Below, in pieces: positions 25,231 through 33,142 of a DNA stretch of 64,000 nt. The notes beneath the pieces were generated by a model. The model did no database searches and had not been told where the DNA came from. It worked only from the letters and a program-made list of their open reading frames with translations. The position numbers and the translations under genes were made by a program. How positions within the stretch are numbered: position 1 is the stretch's first letter; the number at the start of each line of letters is the position of its first letter. The DNA comes from CAYUQT01 sp964596165. Its GTDB lineage: Bacteria > Planctomycetota > Phycisphaerae > UBA1845 > JAFGLZ01. The stretch lies in assembly GCA_964596165.1 (NCBI GenBank), contig CAZQTW010000029.1:1-64000 (forward strand). Direction: 5' to 3'.

Positions 25231-26466
25231 TCACTGCTTCCAGCTTGCCTTTGGCGGCGTGACGTAGTCCTCGTAGCGCTCGGCCACGCGGGATGCCTTC
25301 ACGTCGCCTGCGTGCATGAAGAGGCGATACCGAAGGACCAGTTCCTTGTCGTTCTCCAGCGTGTAACCGCCGGTCTCCGCGCTGTTCTTGTCAAAACACT
25401 TGACCCCAAAGGGATTCGCGGTGAACAGACCGTAGTCTCTAACGTGCCAATGCGTCGGATAGCGAAGATTGCCGGGCGTGTCAAAGACGGCAATACCGTA
25501 CTGCTTGTCCTTTGTTCGGCTGTAATCCACCCACTTGGCGCGCTTGCCCCAGGCCTTGCCCTCTTTCGCTCCCACGATTCCGTCGCTGTTGGTCACGGTG
25601 CCGCCACATTTCCCGAGCTCTCTGAGCTCTTCGGAGACGCGGAGCGAAATAGTCCCCCCCTCCTTCGTGTCACCGAAATGCACGTTACCCTCAGTGGCCT
25701 TGAAGATCACCGTTAAATCGATGATTCGCGCTTCGCCATCAACGGCATAGACAACGGCACGTCGCCGTTCTTCGAGGTTCTTCTTCCCTTCATGATTTAC
25801 CCAGTCGATCGTCGCCTCGATCGCACCGAATACGGGCCCTCCCTCCGCACGGTCGATCTTGCGGCAGACCTGCCGACCGAAATTCTTCTCCTCAGACCAG
25901 TTGTCCACGCCGTTGACCTCACCGTAGGCCACCCAGAAGCTTCGGTGGTGCTTGTGGTCGCGGACCTCCCCGGGCACGTCCTTCACCATGGGAAAACCGC
26001 GCGTCAACGGGGTCTGCCCCGGCCCCAGCAAGGGGTAAAAGAAAGGCCTTGGAACATCAGGGCCAAATTCGAACGTTGTGACGTGCTTACCGGCGATTCT
26101 TACCACGATCTTCCGTTCTCCGTCACGTTGGACCTCCACGATAGGCTTGGCCTTCTCACCTGCCGTCAGACGATACGTCTTTGTCTGTCCGGCAGGCAGG
26201 TTGTCCAAAATCCACCAGAGCCTTCCATCCGCGACTTGGCATGTGACGTCCCGGCCCGACCCGGCCTCGATCATCTTGGGTTGCTCGATGCCCTCCGGGG
26301 CTTCGATTGACATGGGCGCCATGACCCGGTCTTGTTGACCGGCCTCAACAACAAGCAGACGCTCCGCGTCCGCCCCCAAAACCGAACGACACCATCCCGC
26401 CAGTCCCAGACTACCTGCCACCAAACCGACAACCGTCACGACAGATGACTTACCTCGGATTTTCAT
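25231..26466 (-). CDS. Exported DUF6807 (PmoA-like) protein
   Basis: A 411-residue secreted protein with an N-terminal signal (SSVVTVVGLVAGSLGLAGW). The body matches the DUF6807 family, labelled 'methane oxygenase PmoA' in databases: FYPLLGPGQTPLTRGFP, then DHKHHRSFWVAYGEVNG, DNWSEEKNFG, and PTHWHVRDYGLFTANPFG. The name is historical; these proteins are soluble, beta-rich and common in planctomycetes and Bacteroidetes in carbohydrate contexts, and nothing here indicates methane oxidation. ATG 26466 has GGGAGG upstream; an upstream in-frame start at 26559 would add 31 charged residues. It follows htpX on the minus strand. Confidence 0.8.
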   Translation of the reverse strand: MKIRGKSSVVTVVGLVAGSLGLAGWCRSVLGADAERLLVVEAGQQDRVMAPMSIEAPEGIEQPKMIEAGSGRDVTCQVADGRLWWILDNLPAGQTKTYRLTAGEKAKPIVEVQRDGERKIVVRIAGKHVTTFEFGPDVPRPFFYPLLGPGQTPLTRGFPMVKDVPGEVRDHKHHRSFWVAYGEVNGVDNWSEEKNFGRQVCRKIDRAEGGPVFGAIEATIDWVNHEGKKNLEERRRAVVYAVDGEARIIDLTVIFKATEGNVHFGDTKEGGTISLRVSEELRELGKCGGTVTNSDGIVGAKEGKAWGKRAKWVDYSRTKDKQYGIAVFDTPGNLRYPTHWHVRDYGLFTANPFGVKCFDKNSAETGGYTLENDKELVLRYRLFMHAGDVKASRVAERYEDYVTPPKASWKQ

Positions 26467-26558
26467 GAGCGTCGGACCTCCCATAGATGGCCTATCCTGA
26501 CCATCACGCCGTCCCAGTATCGCTTCACGTTGGCCGTCTGTACAGACCCGCGCCTGCA

Positions 26559-27410
26559 TCAGTCGCGACCGGATGCCTGCTCCATCAATCGCGCGATTCG
26601 TTTCTCCAGCGGTGGGTGGCTGCTGAACAGACCCACGAAACCGCCCGGGATCAGGGGTTGGACGATGAACATGTTGGCCTGCGTCGGACTTGCATGCATG
26701 GGTATGCGCTCGTTGTACGCCCCCAATCGCTGGAGCGCACTAGCCAGATCGCGAGGGTCGCCACACAACTCCCCGGCGAAGCTGTCGGCATTGTACTCGC
26801 GCGAACGTGAGATCGCGGCTTGAATCAACACGGCGGCCAGCGGGGCGAAGATCATCATGAGCAAGCCGGCAAGGGGATTGCCGCCTTCGTCGTCGTCGGA
26901 ATTCCTGGGCAGAAAGATCGCAAACCGGGCAAGCATGGTGATCGCCCCCGCGATCGTCGCCGCAATCGAACTGATGAGGATGTCGCGGTGTTTCACGTGG
27001 CCCAGCTCGTGCGCCAGGACGGCGCGAATCTGACGTTCGTTCATGGTGTTCAGCAGGCCTTCGGTGACGGCCACGGCCGCATGGCTGGGATTCCTGCCCG
27101 TGGCAAAGGCATTCGGCGCCTGCTCAGGGCAGATGTACACGCGCGGCATCGGCAAGCCTGCCCGCTCCGTCAGTTCCCGAACAATGCGAATCAGATCGGG
27201 GGCCTCCGCTTCCGTCACCTCTTGGGCCCTGGTCGTCGCCAGAGCAATCTTGTCGCTGAAGAAGTAGGCGATGACATTCATCAACCCGCCGAACATAAAG
27301 CCGATCAGCAGGCCGTTCGGCCCGCCGAAGTACTGACCAAGGGCCAACGCAAGGCCCATGATCAGCCCCAGGAGCAAGACCGTTTTGACGTTGTTCATTA
27401 ATCGAAACAT
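26559..27410 (-). CDS. htpX: Membrane zinc metalloprotease HtpX
   Basis: HtpX cleaves misfolded inner-membrane proteins under envelope stress. The 283-residue protein has two N-terminal hydrophobic segments (VLLLGLIMGLALALG and LIGFMFGGLMNVIAYF), the zinc motif HELGHVKHRD, further membrane segments, and the third zinc ligand region SREYNADSFAGEL. ARTNPSHAAVAVTEGLL-like sequence (GRNPSHAAVAVTEGLL) matches the family. GTG 27419 begins the open frame, but ATG 27410 lies eight bases after GAAGG and gives MFRLMNNVKTV, so it is preferred. HtpX genes are often CpxR-controlled in E. coli; a CpxRA-like system is encoded at 7-9 kb. Confidence 0.93.
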   Translation of the reverse strand: MFRLMNNVKTVLLLGLIMGLALALGQYFGGPNGLLIGFMFGGLMNVIAYFFSDKIALATTRAQEVTEAEAPDLIRIVRELTERAGLPMPRVYICPEQAPNAFATGRNPSHAAVAVTEGLLNTMNERQIRAVLAHELGHVKHRDILISSIAATIAGAITMLARFAIFLPRNSDDDEGGNPLAGLLMMIFAPLAAVLIQAAISRSREYNADSFAGELCGDPRDLASALQRLGAYNERIPMHASPTQANMFIVQPLIPGGFVGLFSSHPPLEKRIARLMEQASGRD

Positions 27411-27444
27411 GGCATTCACCTTCCCGCAGAGACCATGTCCTGCA

Positions 27445-27484
27445 AGTATATACGCTCACTGCATCCATACGTTCATCCGAACGT
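27445..27484 (-). promoter_or_regulatory. Candidate htpX promoter with inverted repeat
   Basis: On the minus strand TATACT (27445-27450) is a good -10 element about 35 bp before the htpX start. The -35 position has no good match and instead holds a perfect inverted repeat, ACGTTC-ATCC-GAACGT (27469-27484). A dyad covering the -35 of a weak promoter suggests control by a DNA-binding regulator. No CpxR-like GTAAA repeat was seen. Confidence 0.3.
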
Positions 27485-27611
27485 GGCGAGATTGCAAGAT
27501 CCATGCCACACATCTTCATCTGCAACATTTGGCGCGACACAAAGATATGACACATGCCATGGAGGTGATGGTTGCCAAAATGGCGGTCTCCCGCAGAAGT
27601 GGCGGACGGAC

Positions 27612-28085
27612 TCATGCTTGTCGAAGATCGCCTTCATCCAAGATGGTGAATCTCTTGCTGCGCAAGACCGCCGCCGCGGTCTCCGTATCATCCACAAGCA
27701 ACGCCAATGCTGATCGGCCATGGGAACGCGTCAAGAGCGGATAGGCATAGTGTATGTTGACTTCCGCCGCCAGGAGGGCCGAACAAATGCTGAGCAATCC
27801 CGTCTTGCCCGGCGGAAGCTCGACAACCAGAAGCTCGGATGTACTGACGGCAAAGCCGGCGTTCCGAATGATGGCCTCGGCCTGGTCGACATGATCGACG
27901 ATCAGCCGAATAATCGCGCAGTCAACCGAATTGATGATCGACAGCGACAGGATGCGGATGTCGGTCCCTTCGAAGGCCTTCGCCAGGCGCATCAGCTCGC
28001 CTACTTTGTTCTCCAGAAACGTGGAGATCTGCCTGACTTGCGGGACCGAATGCCCCTCGGCCGTTTCCAGTGGTTCCACGGACAT
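27612..28085 (-). CDS. Tandem ACT-domain protein
   Basis: A 157-residue protein of two ACT domains: the first about 17-80 (VRQISTFLENKVGELMRLAKAFEGTDIRILSLSI), the second about 85-150 (LLVVELPPGKTGLLSICSALLAAEVNIHYAYPLL). ACT domains bind amino acids or other small ligands and usually control metabolic enzymes; here no enzymatic domain is attached. Stand-alone double-ACT proteins of this type occur in many bacteria without a fixed role. It follows the P-type ATPase gene by about 70 bp on the same strand, so the two are probably co-transcribed, and it precedes htpX. Confidence 0.8.
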   Translation of the reverse strand: MSVEPLETAEGHSVPQVRQISTFLENKVGELMRLAKAFEGTDIRILSLSIINSVDCAIIRLIVDHVDQAEAIIRNAGFAVSTSELLVVELPPGKTGLLSICSALLAAEVNIHYAYPLLTRSHGRSALALLVDDTETAAAVLRSKRFTILDEGDLRQA

Positions 28086-28157
28086 GAAAGGGCCCCAACG
28101 GTTGACGGAACGCCGCTTCCCTTTCTTACTCCCTCGTCTCGGTGATCGATTCGGCCA

Positions 28158-30203
28158 CTATCCCTCGACGACCGTTTGCCGTCCCCCGGTCGATTGCGCT
28201 TCTCGATCTCGATCGCTCTCCGGTTCTTCCTTTGTATGCGGTATCAATTCCTCTCCTGCACGAATCAGACGGAAGCTGTTGAACAGGACCAGACTGGCCG
28301 CGATCAGGTGGAGGGCCGCGGCCAGCATCGGCTTGATCAAACTCATGCTGGCCAAGGTAACCGTCACAACGATGAACGTCACACCGAAAATCAGGTTCTG
28401 CCAGATGACTCGAGTGGTGGCGCGGGACAACCGGATCAAGAAAGGCAGCCGACCCAAATCATTGCTCATCAGGGCAACCGACGCGGAGTGGATCGCCACG
28501 TCCGAGCCCGCGGCACCCATCGCGATGCCGAGATCGCCGGCCGCAAGTGCCGGCGCATCATTCACTCCGTCGCCGACAACGGCCACTCGGTGTCCCTTGG
28601 CCTTGAGTTCATCCACCAAGCTCAGCTTCTGATCGGGGAGAACCTCGGCGTGGACGTCCGAGCACCCCATCTCCCTGGCCACTCTTCTGGCCACCGACCA
28701 GCGGTCGCCCGTGACCATGATGAGCTCGCGCAATCCCAACTTGCGGAGGCTGTCGATTGCCTGTCGGGCCTCGGGCCGCGTCCGGTCCTCCAACCCGATC
28801 CAACCGATGCAGCGACCGTTTCGGGTCACGTAGAGCGTACTCACTCCCTCCGGCTCTCGATACTCGGGCAGGCTTAGGAGCGAGAGATCCGCCCCTTGGT
28901 CCTTGAGCCATAGGGATCGGCCGACCATGATCACGGCCCCATTGCACTTACCCTTGACACCTCGACCGGATACTTCCTCGAAAGCCTCCGGACGATCCAG
29001 CTTCAACCTGGCCTTCTGAGCGACGGCCACCACCGCTCGAGCGACCGGGTGACGACTCATCTGCTCGACGGAGGCCGCCAGCGTGAGCAGTTCGGCTCCG
29101 TCGACCCCGGGTGCAGGCTTCATACTGGTCACCGAGAGTTCGCCTGTTGTCAGCGTTCCCGTCTTGTCGAAGACGATTGCCGTCAAGCTCCGAGCCCATT
29201 CCAGGTGGACCACGTTCTTGACGAGCACGCCGAGCCGGGCGGCCGCGGACAGCGAGGCGACCATCGCTGTCGGCGTCGCCAAAATCAACGCGCACGGACA
29301 TGACACGACCAGAATGGAGATAGCGCGATCCATCTCCTGTGTGAAGAAGAGCACGATGCCCGCAATCATCAGAATCGTCGGTGTGTACCACGCCGCATAC
29401 TGGTCAATCAGTCGCATGAGCGGAATGCGCGTTTTCTCGGCATTGGCAATCAGGTCGCGCACCGTTTGGAGCGTGTTGTCCTTCCACTCCTTGGTCACGC
29501 GGATTTCCAGCGTACCGGTCAGATTGATCGTCCCTCCGAAGACCTCTTCCCCCGCGGACTTGTCGATCGGCAGCGACTCGCCCGTGATGGTCGCCTGGTT
29601 GACGGTCGATTCGCCGCTGATCACCGTCCCGTCGGCCGGGATGTTGTCGCCCGGCCTCACTCGAATCACATCACCGGGTTTCAGGAAGCTCGGATCCACC
29701 TCGCTCTCACGACCGTCGGGTTCCACACGCCGAGCACTGGTCGGAGTGATCTTCACGAGCGCCTCAATGGACGCCTTTGCCCCCAACGCCGTTCGGGTCT
29801 CGATCAGGGTGGAGAGAATCATGAAGAACGCCACCAAGCCCGCTTCCTGATACTTCTGCATGGCAATCGCCGCCACAATCGCCAGGGCAACCAACTCGTC
29901 CATGTGCATATGCCCGCGAAGCAGATGAACGGCGGCATTCCAAATCAACGGGGCCCCCAGCAGCAGCGCCCCAAACAAGGCGATCAGGTCGCGGTATGCG
30001 TTGACCGTTTCGCCGTCGGGCCCGATCTTGGTGTAGTCATGGAACGGCCACGTTATGACGAACGAGGTAAGAACAAGGACTCCCCCAAGCAGAGTTGCTA
30101 TCAGCAGGGCGCTGGCCCGTCCCGTCTGAGCCTCGACGGAGTTCTTGAGGTATTGACTGTGAGAGTGCAAATCACCGTGAGAGTAACTGGCGAGCTGAGT
30201 CAT
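28158..30203 (-). CDS. Heavy-metal P1B-type ATPase without N-terminal metal-binding domain
   Basis: A 681-residue metal efflux pump. It has the transmembrane CPC motif (VVSCPCALILATPTA), the phosphorylation site DKTGTLTTGE, the P1B-specific HP pair in MSRHPVARAVV, the TGES motif in ITGESLPIDKS, and the hinge GDGVNDAPALAAGDLGIAMG. There is no CxxC HMA domain; the N-terminus is short with three histidines (SHGDLHSHS). The last membrane segments (QNLIFGVTFIVVTVTL, then ALHLIAASLVLFNSFRL) match neither the copper nor the zinc/cadmium signatures well, so the metal is uncertain. Zn2+, Co2+ or Cu+ export are all possible. Confidence 0.88.
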   Translation of the reverse strand: MTQLASYSHGDLHSHSQYLKNSVEAQTGRASALLIATLLGGVLVLTSFVITWPFHDYTKIGPDGETVNAYRDLIALFGALLLGAPLIWNAAVHLLRGHMHMDELVALAIVAAIAMQKYQEAGLVAFFMILSTLIETRTALGAKASIEALVKITPTSARRVEPDGRESEVDPSFLKPGDVIRVRPGDNIPADGTVISGESTVNQATITGESLPIDKSAGEEVFGGTINLTGTLEIRVTKEWKDNTLQTVRDLIANAEKTRIPLMRLIDQYAAWYTPTILMIAGIVLFFTQEMDRAISILVVSCPCALILATPTAMVASLSAAARLGVLVKNVVHLEWARSLTAIVFDKTGTLTTGELSVTSMKPAPGVDGAELLTLAASVEQMSRHPVARAVVAVAQKARLKLDRPEAFEEVSGRGVKGKCNGAVIMVGRSLWLKDQGADLSLLSLPEYREPEGVSTLYVTRNGRCIGWIGLEDRTRPEARQAIDSLRKLGLRELIMVTGDRWSVARRVAREMGCSDVHAEVLPDQKLSLVDELKAKGHRVAVVGDGVNDAPALAAGDLGIAMGAAGSDVAIHSASVALMSNDLGRLPFLIRLSRATTRVIWQNLIFGVTFIVVTVTLASMSLIKPMLAAALHLIAASLVLFNSFRLIRAGEELIPHTKEEPESDRDREAQSTGGRQTVVEG

Positions 30204-30285
30204 GCACCGATACCTTCCCTTCTGCTGCTCGCGACCTGATGGCTGCCCGAAATCAGTCTGACCGATGCCTTAACCGTCAAGCACA

Positions 30286-30331
30286 ATTATAGAGCGTACC
30301 AGGCGCCGACATAGTCTCAGTGCGCCTTTTT
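30286..30331 (-). promoter_or_regulatory. Candidate promoter of the P-type ATPase, with dyad that also resembles a terminator
   Basis: On the minus strand a perfect TATAAT occupies 30286-30291, 83 bp before the ATPase start. The -35 zone lacks a consensus hexamer but is spanned by the inverted repeat AGGCGC (30301-30306) and GCGCCT (30322-30327). This layout suits metal-responsive regulation, for example by an ArsR- or MerR-type protein. Read on the plus strand, the same repeat is a hairpin followed by TTTTT (30327-30331), which has the form of an intrinsic terminator, although no plus-strand gene ends here. Confidence 0.4.
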
Positions 30332-30503
30332 GCCCACTAGGGTCAAGGTCACAATCTTAGCGGTGACCCGCGAGATCTCACAAGGTGTAACTCTCGTCAG
30401 CGGACTGATTTCCAGGATCAAGACCACTTCCTTAGTTGTAAACTATTTATCTAAAAACACTTATAGAATACGTTGCCCAGGCAAAAAGTTGTTGAACTAT
30501 AAG

Positions 30504-30840
30504 TTGCTTTTCGGCCGCTAGTTATGGTAGACTGCTGGCACGTGTAAGCTGGGAAGTTCCGATAAAGTCGTGCGTCCCGGCTGACCGATTGTGATTGCAT
30601 GCACGGCGGCTTCATTCGAGCCCATCCGTGCATGGCACGCAAGTGCGTGCATACCCCCGACGAGCGAGGGGCAACGCAGGTGCCCGAGAGAGTGTGCTGG
30701 ACTGCATCGGACTGAGGGTCTGGTGTGGCAGCACCCACCCTCAAGGCAAGGACCTAGAGAAACGGAGTCCGGACTGCGCCTGGAAACCGGTGGAACAGGA
30801 CATGCGCCATAGCGCGTGGCGCGACACCGCCATCAACTAA
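30504..30840 (+). ncRNA. Hairpin-rich intergenic stretch, candidate structured RNA or long leader
   Basis: The 667-base gap 30204-30870 has no convincing gene. An AT-rich segment (30430-30535) ends in TTGCTT (30504-30509), 18 bp, TAGACT (30528-30533). Downstream lie four hairpins: CATGCACGG/CCGTGCATG (30598-30634) with an inner GGCT/AGCC stem; GCACGC-AAGT-GCGTGC (30635-30650); TGAGGGT/ACCCTCA (30713-30743) with an inner GGTG/CACC stem; and GCGCCA/TGGCGC (30804-30822). A palindrome AGTCCGGACT lies at 30766-30775. It does not match RNase P, tmRNA, SRP RNA or common riboswitch cores as far as I can tell. It may be an independent RNA or the 5' leader of the next gene. Confidence 0.35.
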
Positions 30841-30870
30841 GTGACGTCATTCAGGCAAGGATGGCCAGCA

Positions 30871-32184
30871 ATGCGTCAGCAATTCACTTCGCCGCGAGGC
30901 TTTGCCCGAAGCCAGATCAGTCATGTTCGGTTGCTCGGGGCCAGTCGCCGAGCCAGGGACTTGTGCCGTACCGACATGTCCGGCACAACTGCCTTCTCAC
31001 CCGACGATTCGTCTCTGAGATCACGATCCCATGTTCTTGGCTTCAAGACCTCGGCCGCTCTCGGTATCCGTCGGTCGGCCAACCACCTCTCGGAAGGCCT
31101 CTCATTCCAACCGTCGGAGTCCGTTCCGCCCATCACCCACTTGTACTATGTAGCGGAGGCCGTTGACGAGCGAGACTGTGGCTACGATTCCGGTTCCCGC
31201 ATGCCCGACCCCGTTGTCTTGATGACCCAGGCCGGGAAAACGGCGCGAGTCCTTGACGTTCTCACGCGGCGGTCGCCTCATCTCCTTCGTACCCTCCCTG
31301 CCTCTCCCCCAGGCATCTTCGCGCCGAGCGAAACGGACGCCCAGACGCCCGGCGCCCAGCTTCTTCTGGACCTTGAGGTCTGCAATGCCGATTCTTCGAC
31401 GGGGCCCTGGAGCCACTCCAAGGAAGAGGCACCGTCTGATGAGATTCCCAGCGTGATCGACATAGATGACAGTTCGCTCCTGGCCACAAGTCTTCAGCAC
31501 CCCATCCAGGACCGTATCGAACAGGAGATGGCCTTCGCTCGAGACATCTACCAGGAGACGGAGGGTCCCCGTGACGAGTGGATCGTAGGAATACCGTCTA
31601 GCTTCCCGTGGCCTCAGGATCTGAGTGAATGCCCCGGCAAAGACAGCATGCTTGAGCCGGCGATCCGCGAAGAAGCCGCAGTTGAGCCGCTCTCTCCTCG
31701 ATCCTGCCAAGCGACACCGCAGGCAGGACCTGTGGTGCGACACTCGGCTACGAACGTGCGACCGAGCCAAGCCGAGACCACAACGTCGCCGATTGTCGAT
31801 AAGACGTCCGAATGCGGTCAGCCGGCAATACCGAAATGGCTCGCCGACAAGTATGCGACGGCTCGCACGATGGGCTTCGACGAAGGGGTTACCCTGGTCA
31901 CCGAGCGAAGGAAAGAGGCGCAACTGAAGAGGCGACAGCAACTGCTCCGGAAGGCTTTGGCCCAACGGCAGAAATCTGCCGAATCGGTCGGATCGTCCTC
32001 AACCACTCCGACGCCCAAGCCGGTCAGGCTTACCTGGAGACCCGGCGATCCCTTCGCCGGATGGTCACGAAGACAGCCTGTTCACCGGTTCCGATGGCAC
32101 GCCATGATCCTGACCGCAGTCGGCGTCGCGGGTTTCGGGTACCTCGCGCTCTCGCTGCTCATGATTGGCGGTATCGTTCCGTAA
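30871..32184 (+). CDS. Hypothetical protein with C-terminal membrane anchor
   Basis: No family is recognised. From ATG 30871 (AAGGA about ten bases upstream) the product has 437 residues. Most is predicted disordered, rich in Ser, Pro, Thr and Glu. A charged, probably coiled-coil segment (VTERRKEAQLKRRQQLLRKA) lies at about 350-370 and a single hydrophobic helix (AMILTAVGVAGFGYLALSLL) near the end, so it may be tail-anchored with a cytoplasmic bulk. The first 100 residues look less protein-like, and a start near ATG 31201 is possible. A 287-codon minus-strand ORF over it is arginine-rich and looks like a shadow. It is flanked by the structured gap and the chemotaxis block. Confidence 0.45.
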   Translation: MRQQFTSPRGFARSQISHVRLLGASRRARDLCRTDMSGTTAFSPDDSSLRSRSHVLGFKTSAALGIRRSANHLSEGLSFQPSESVPPITHLYYVAEAVDERDCGYDSGSRMPDPVVLMTQAGKTARVLDVLTRRSPHLLRTLPASPPGIFAPSETDAQTPGAQLLLDLEVCNADSSTGPWSHSKEEAPSDEIPSVIDIDDSSLLATSLQHPIQDRIEQEMAFARDIYQETEGPRDEWIVGIPSSFPWPQDLSECPGKDSMLEPAIREEAAVEPLSPRSCQATPQAGPVVRHSATNVRPSQAETTTSPIVDKTSECGQPAIPKWLADKYATARTMGFDEGVTLVTERRKEAQLKRRQQLLRKALAQRQKSAESVGSSSTTPTPKPVRLTWRPGDPFAGWSRRQPVHRFRWHAMILTAVGVAGFGYLALSLLMIGGIVP

Positions 32185-32296
32185 CCGCATGAGAGGTAGA
32201 GGCCGTCCGCCGACTCCTAATGCGCGGTCCCGCTGTTTCGACGACCCGCGGTGGACTTGTCGCTTTCGCGATCGTGGAGGCGAGTCCCATGCCCAT

Positions 32297-32752
32297 CTAC
32301 TGGACCTGGTGCGTAAGTTCGATGACGTGGTTTTCGGCAATGAACGTGTAGACTTCAGCACCGGGCAGCGACTCAACCGGTTCGCCGGCAAGCAACGGAA
32401 CCACAACGGGAATGCTCAGATCGAACAAGGCCTCCGTCCCGTACAGTGCCGTGACCAGATTCCCACATACCACGTTCATGAGTTCCTTCAGCGCGTCCAG
32501 GCGCTTCTGTTCCGCCGAACTATCCGCCGCATCCACGCCGAGCAGGTTACCCGCCAAGAGGGCCGCAAATCGTCCGTCGCAGCGAAGTTGAAGGACGCCC
32601 TTGCACGCCCCAAAGTAAAAGATCCTTGTCTGAAGTGTGTAGTTGGCCGACTGGGCTTCCTCCTCATCGGCATTCGCGATGAAGATGAAAGCCATGTTGC
32701 TCAGAATGTCAGAAAAGATCTTCGGCAGTGTGGGCGAAGCGGTCTTGTTCAT
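32297..32752 (-). CDS. CheX/CheC-like chemotaxis phosphatase-type protein
   Basis: A 151-residue protein of the CheC/CheX fold. The phosphatase helix is visible as DALKELMNVVCGNLVTALYG, with the ExxN pair that in CheX inserts into the CheY active site to remove phosphate. The second half of the pseudo-repeat is less clear. ATG 32752 lies inside the end of the cheY gene (44-bp overlap), so translation is coupled to it; the longer frame from 32827 would overlap even more. Acting on the partner CheY is the simplest reading. It is the last gene of the minus-strand block. Confidence 0.7.
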   Translation of the reverse strand: MNKTASPTLPKIFSDILSNMAFIFIANADEEEAQSANYTLQTRIFYFGACKGVLQLRCDGRFAALLAGNLLGVDAADSSAEQKRLDALKELMNVVCGNLVTALYGTEALFDLSIPVVVPLLAGEPVESLPGAEVYTFIAENHVIELTHQVQ

Positions 32753-33131
32753 TTTTCGACCCCAGCATAGGTGCGAGCAACTCTCGGAGTTGCTCCGGCC
32801 TGAAAGGTTTTCGGATATAGCCCGCAATATGGTGGGCTGCCAGCTCGTCCATCCGCTGTTGGCTTCCTTCCGTTGAAACGATGATGACCGGTATTTCCTT
32901 CAGTGTTTTGTGTTTTCGCATGACATCGACCAATTGAAGCCCGCTCATGACCGGCATGTTGATGTCCGCCAGGACAACGGAGACCGGACGATCCGCCAGG
33001 GTCGCCAAGGCCTCCATCCCGTTGCCGGCCTCGAGCACTTCTCCGACATCGAGTCCGATCATCCCCAACGCCTTCTTGATCATGGCGCGAATCGTTGCGG
33101 AGTCATCCACGACTAGGATATCGTGAGCCAT
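32709..33131 (-). CDS. CheY-type single-domain response regulator
   Basis: A 140-residue receiver protein with no output domain. The acidic pair is D9/D10 in ILVVDDSATIR, the phospho-acceptor is D56 in VVLADINMP, and the lysine is K108 in YIRKPF; the switch threonine position reads IIVSTEGS. About 20 residues follow the usual CheY end, and the coding sequence of the CheX-like protein begins inside that tail. It presumably receives phosphate from the CheA encoded upstream in the same block and acts on the flagellar motor or another output. Confidence 0.88.
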   Translation of the reverse strand: MAHDILVVDDSATIRAMIKKALGMIGLDVGEVLEAGNGMEALATLADRPVSVVLADINMPVMSGLQLVDVMRKHKTLKEIPVIIVSTEGSQQRMDELAAHHIAGYIRKPFRPEQLRELLAPMLGSKNEQDRFAHTAEDLF

Positions 33132-33142
33132 AGGATCATTCC

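Noticed and set aside
31102..31965. 287-codon minus-strand ORF opposite the orphan protein
   Set aside because: It is arginine-rich with no domain; the plus frame ends in a plausible membrane helix and is preferred, though neither is secure.
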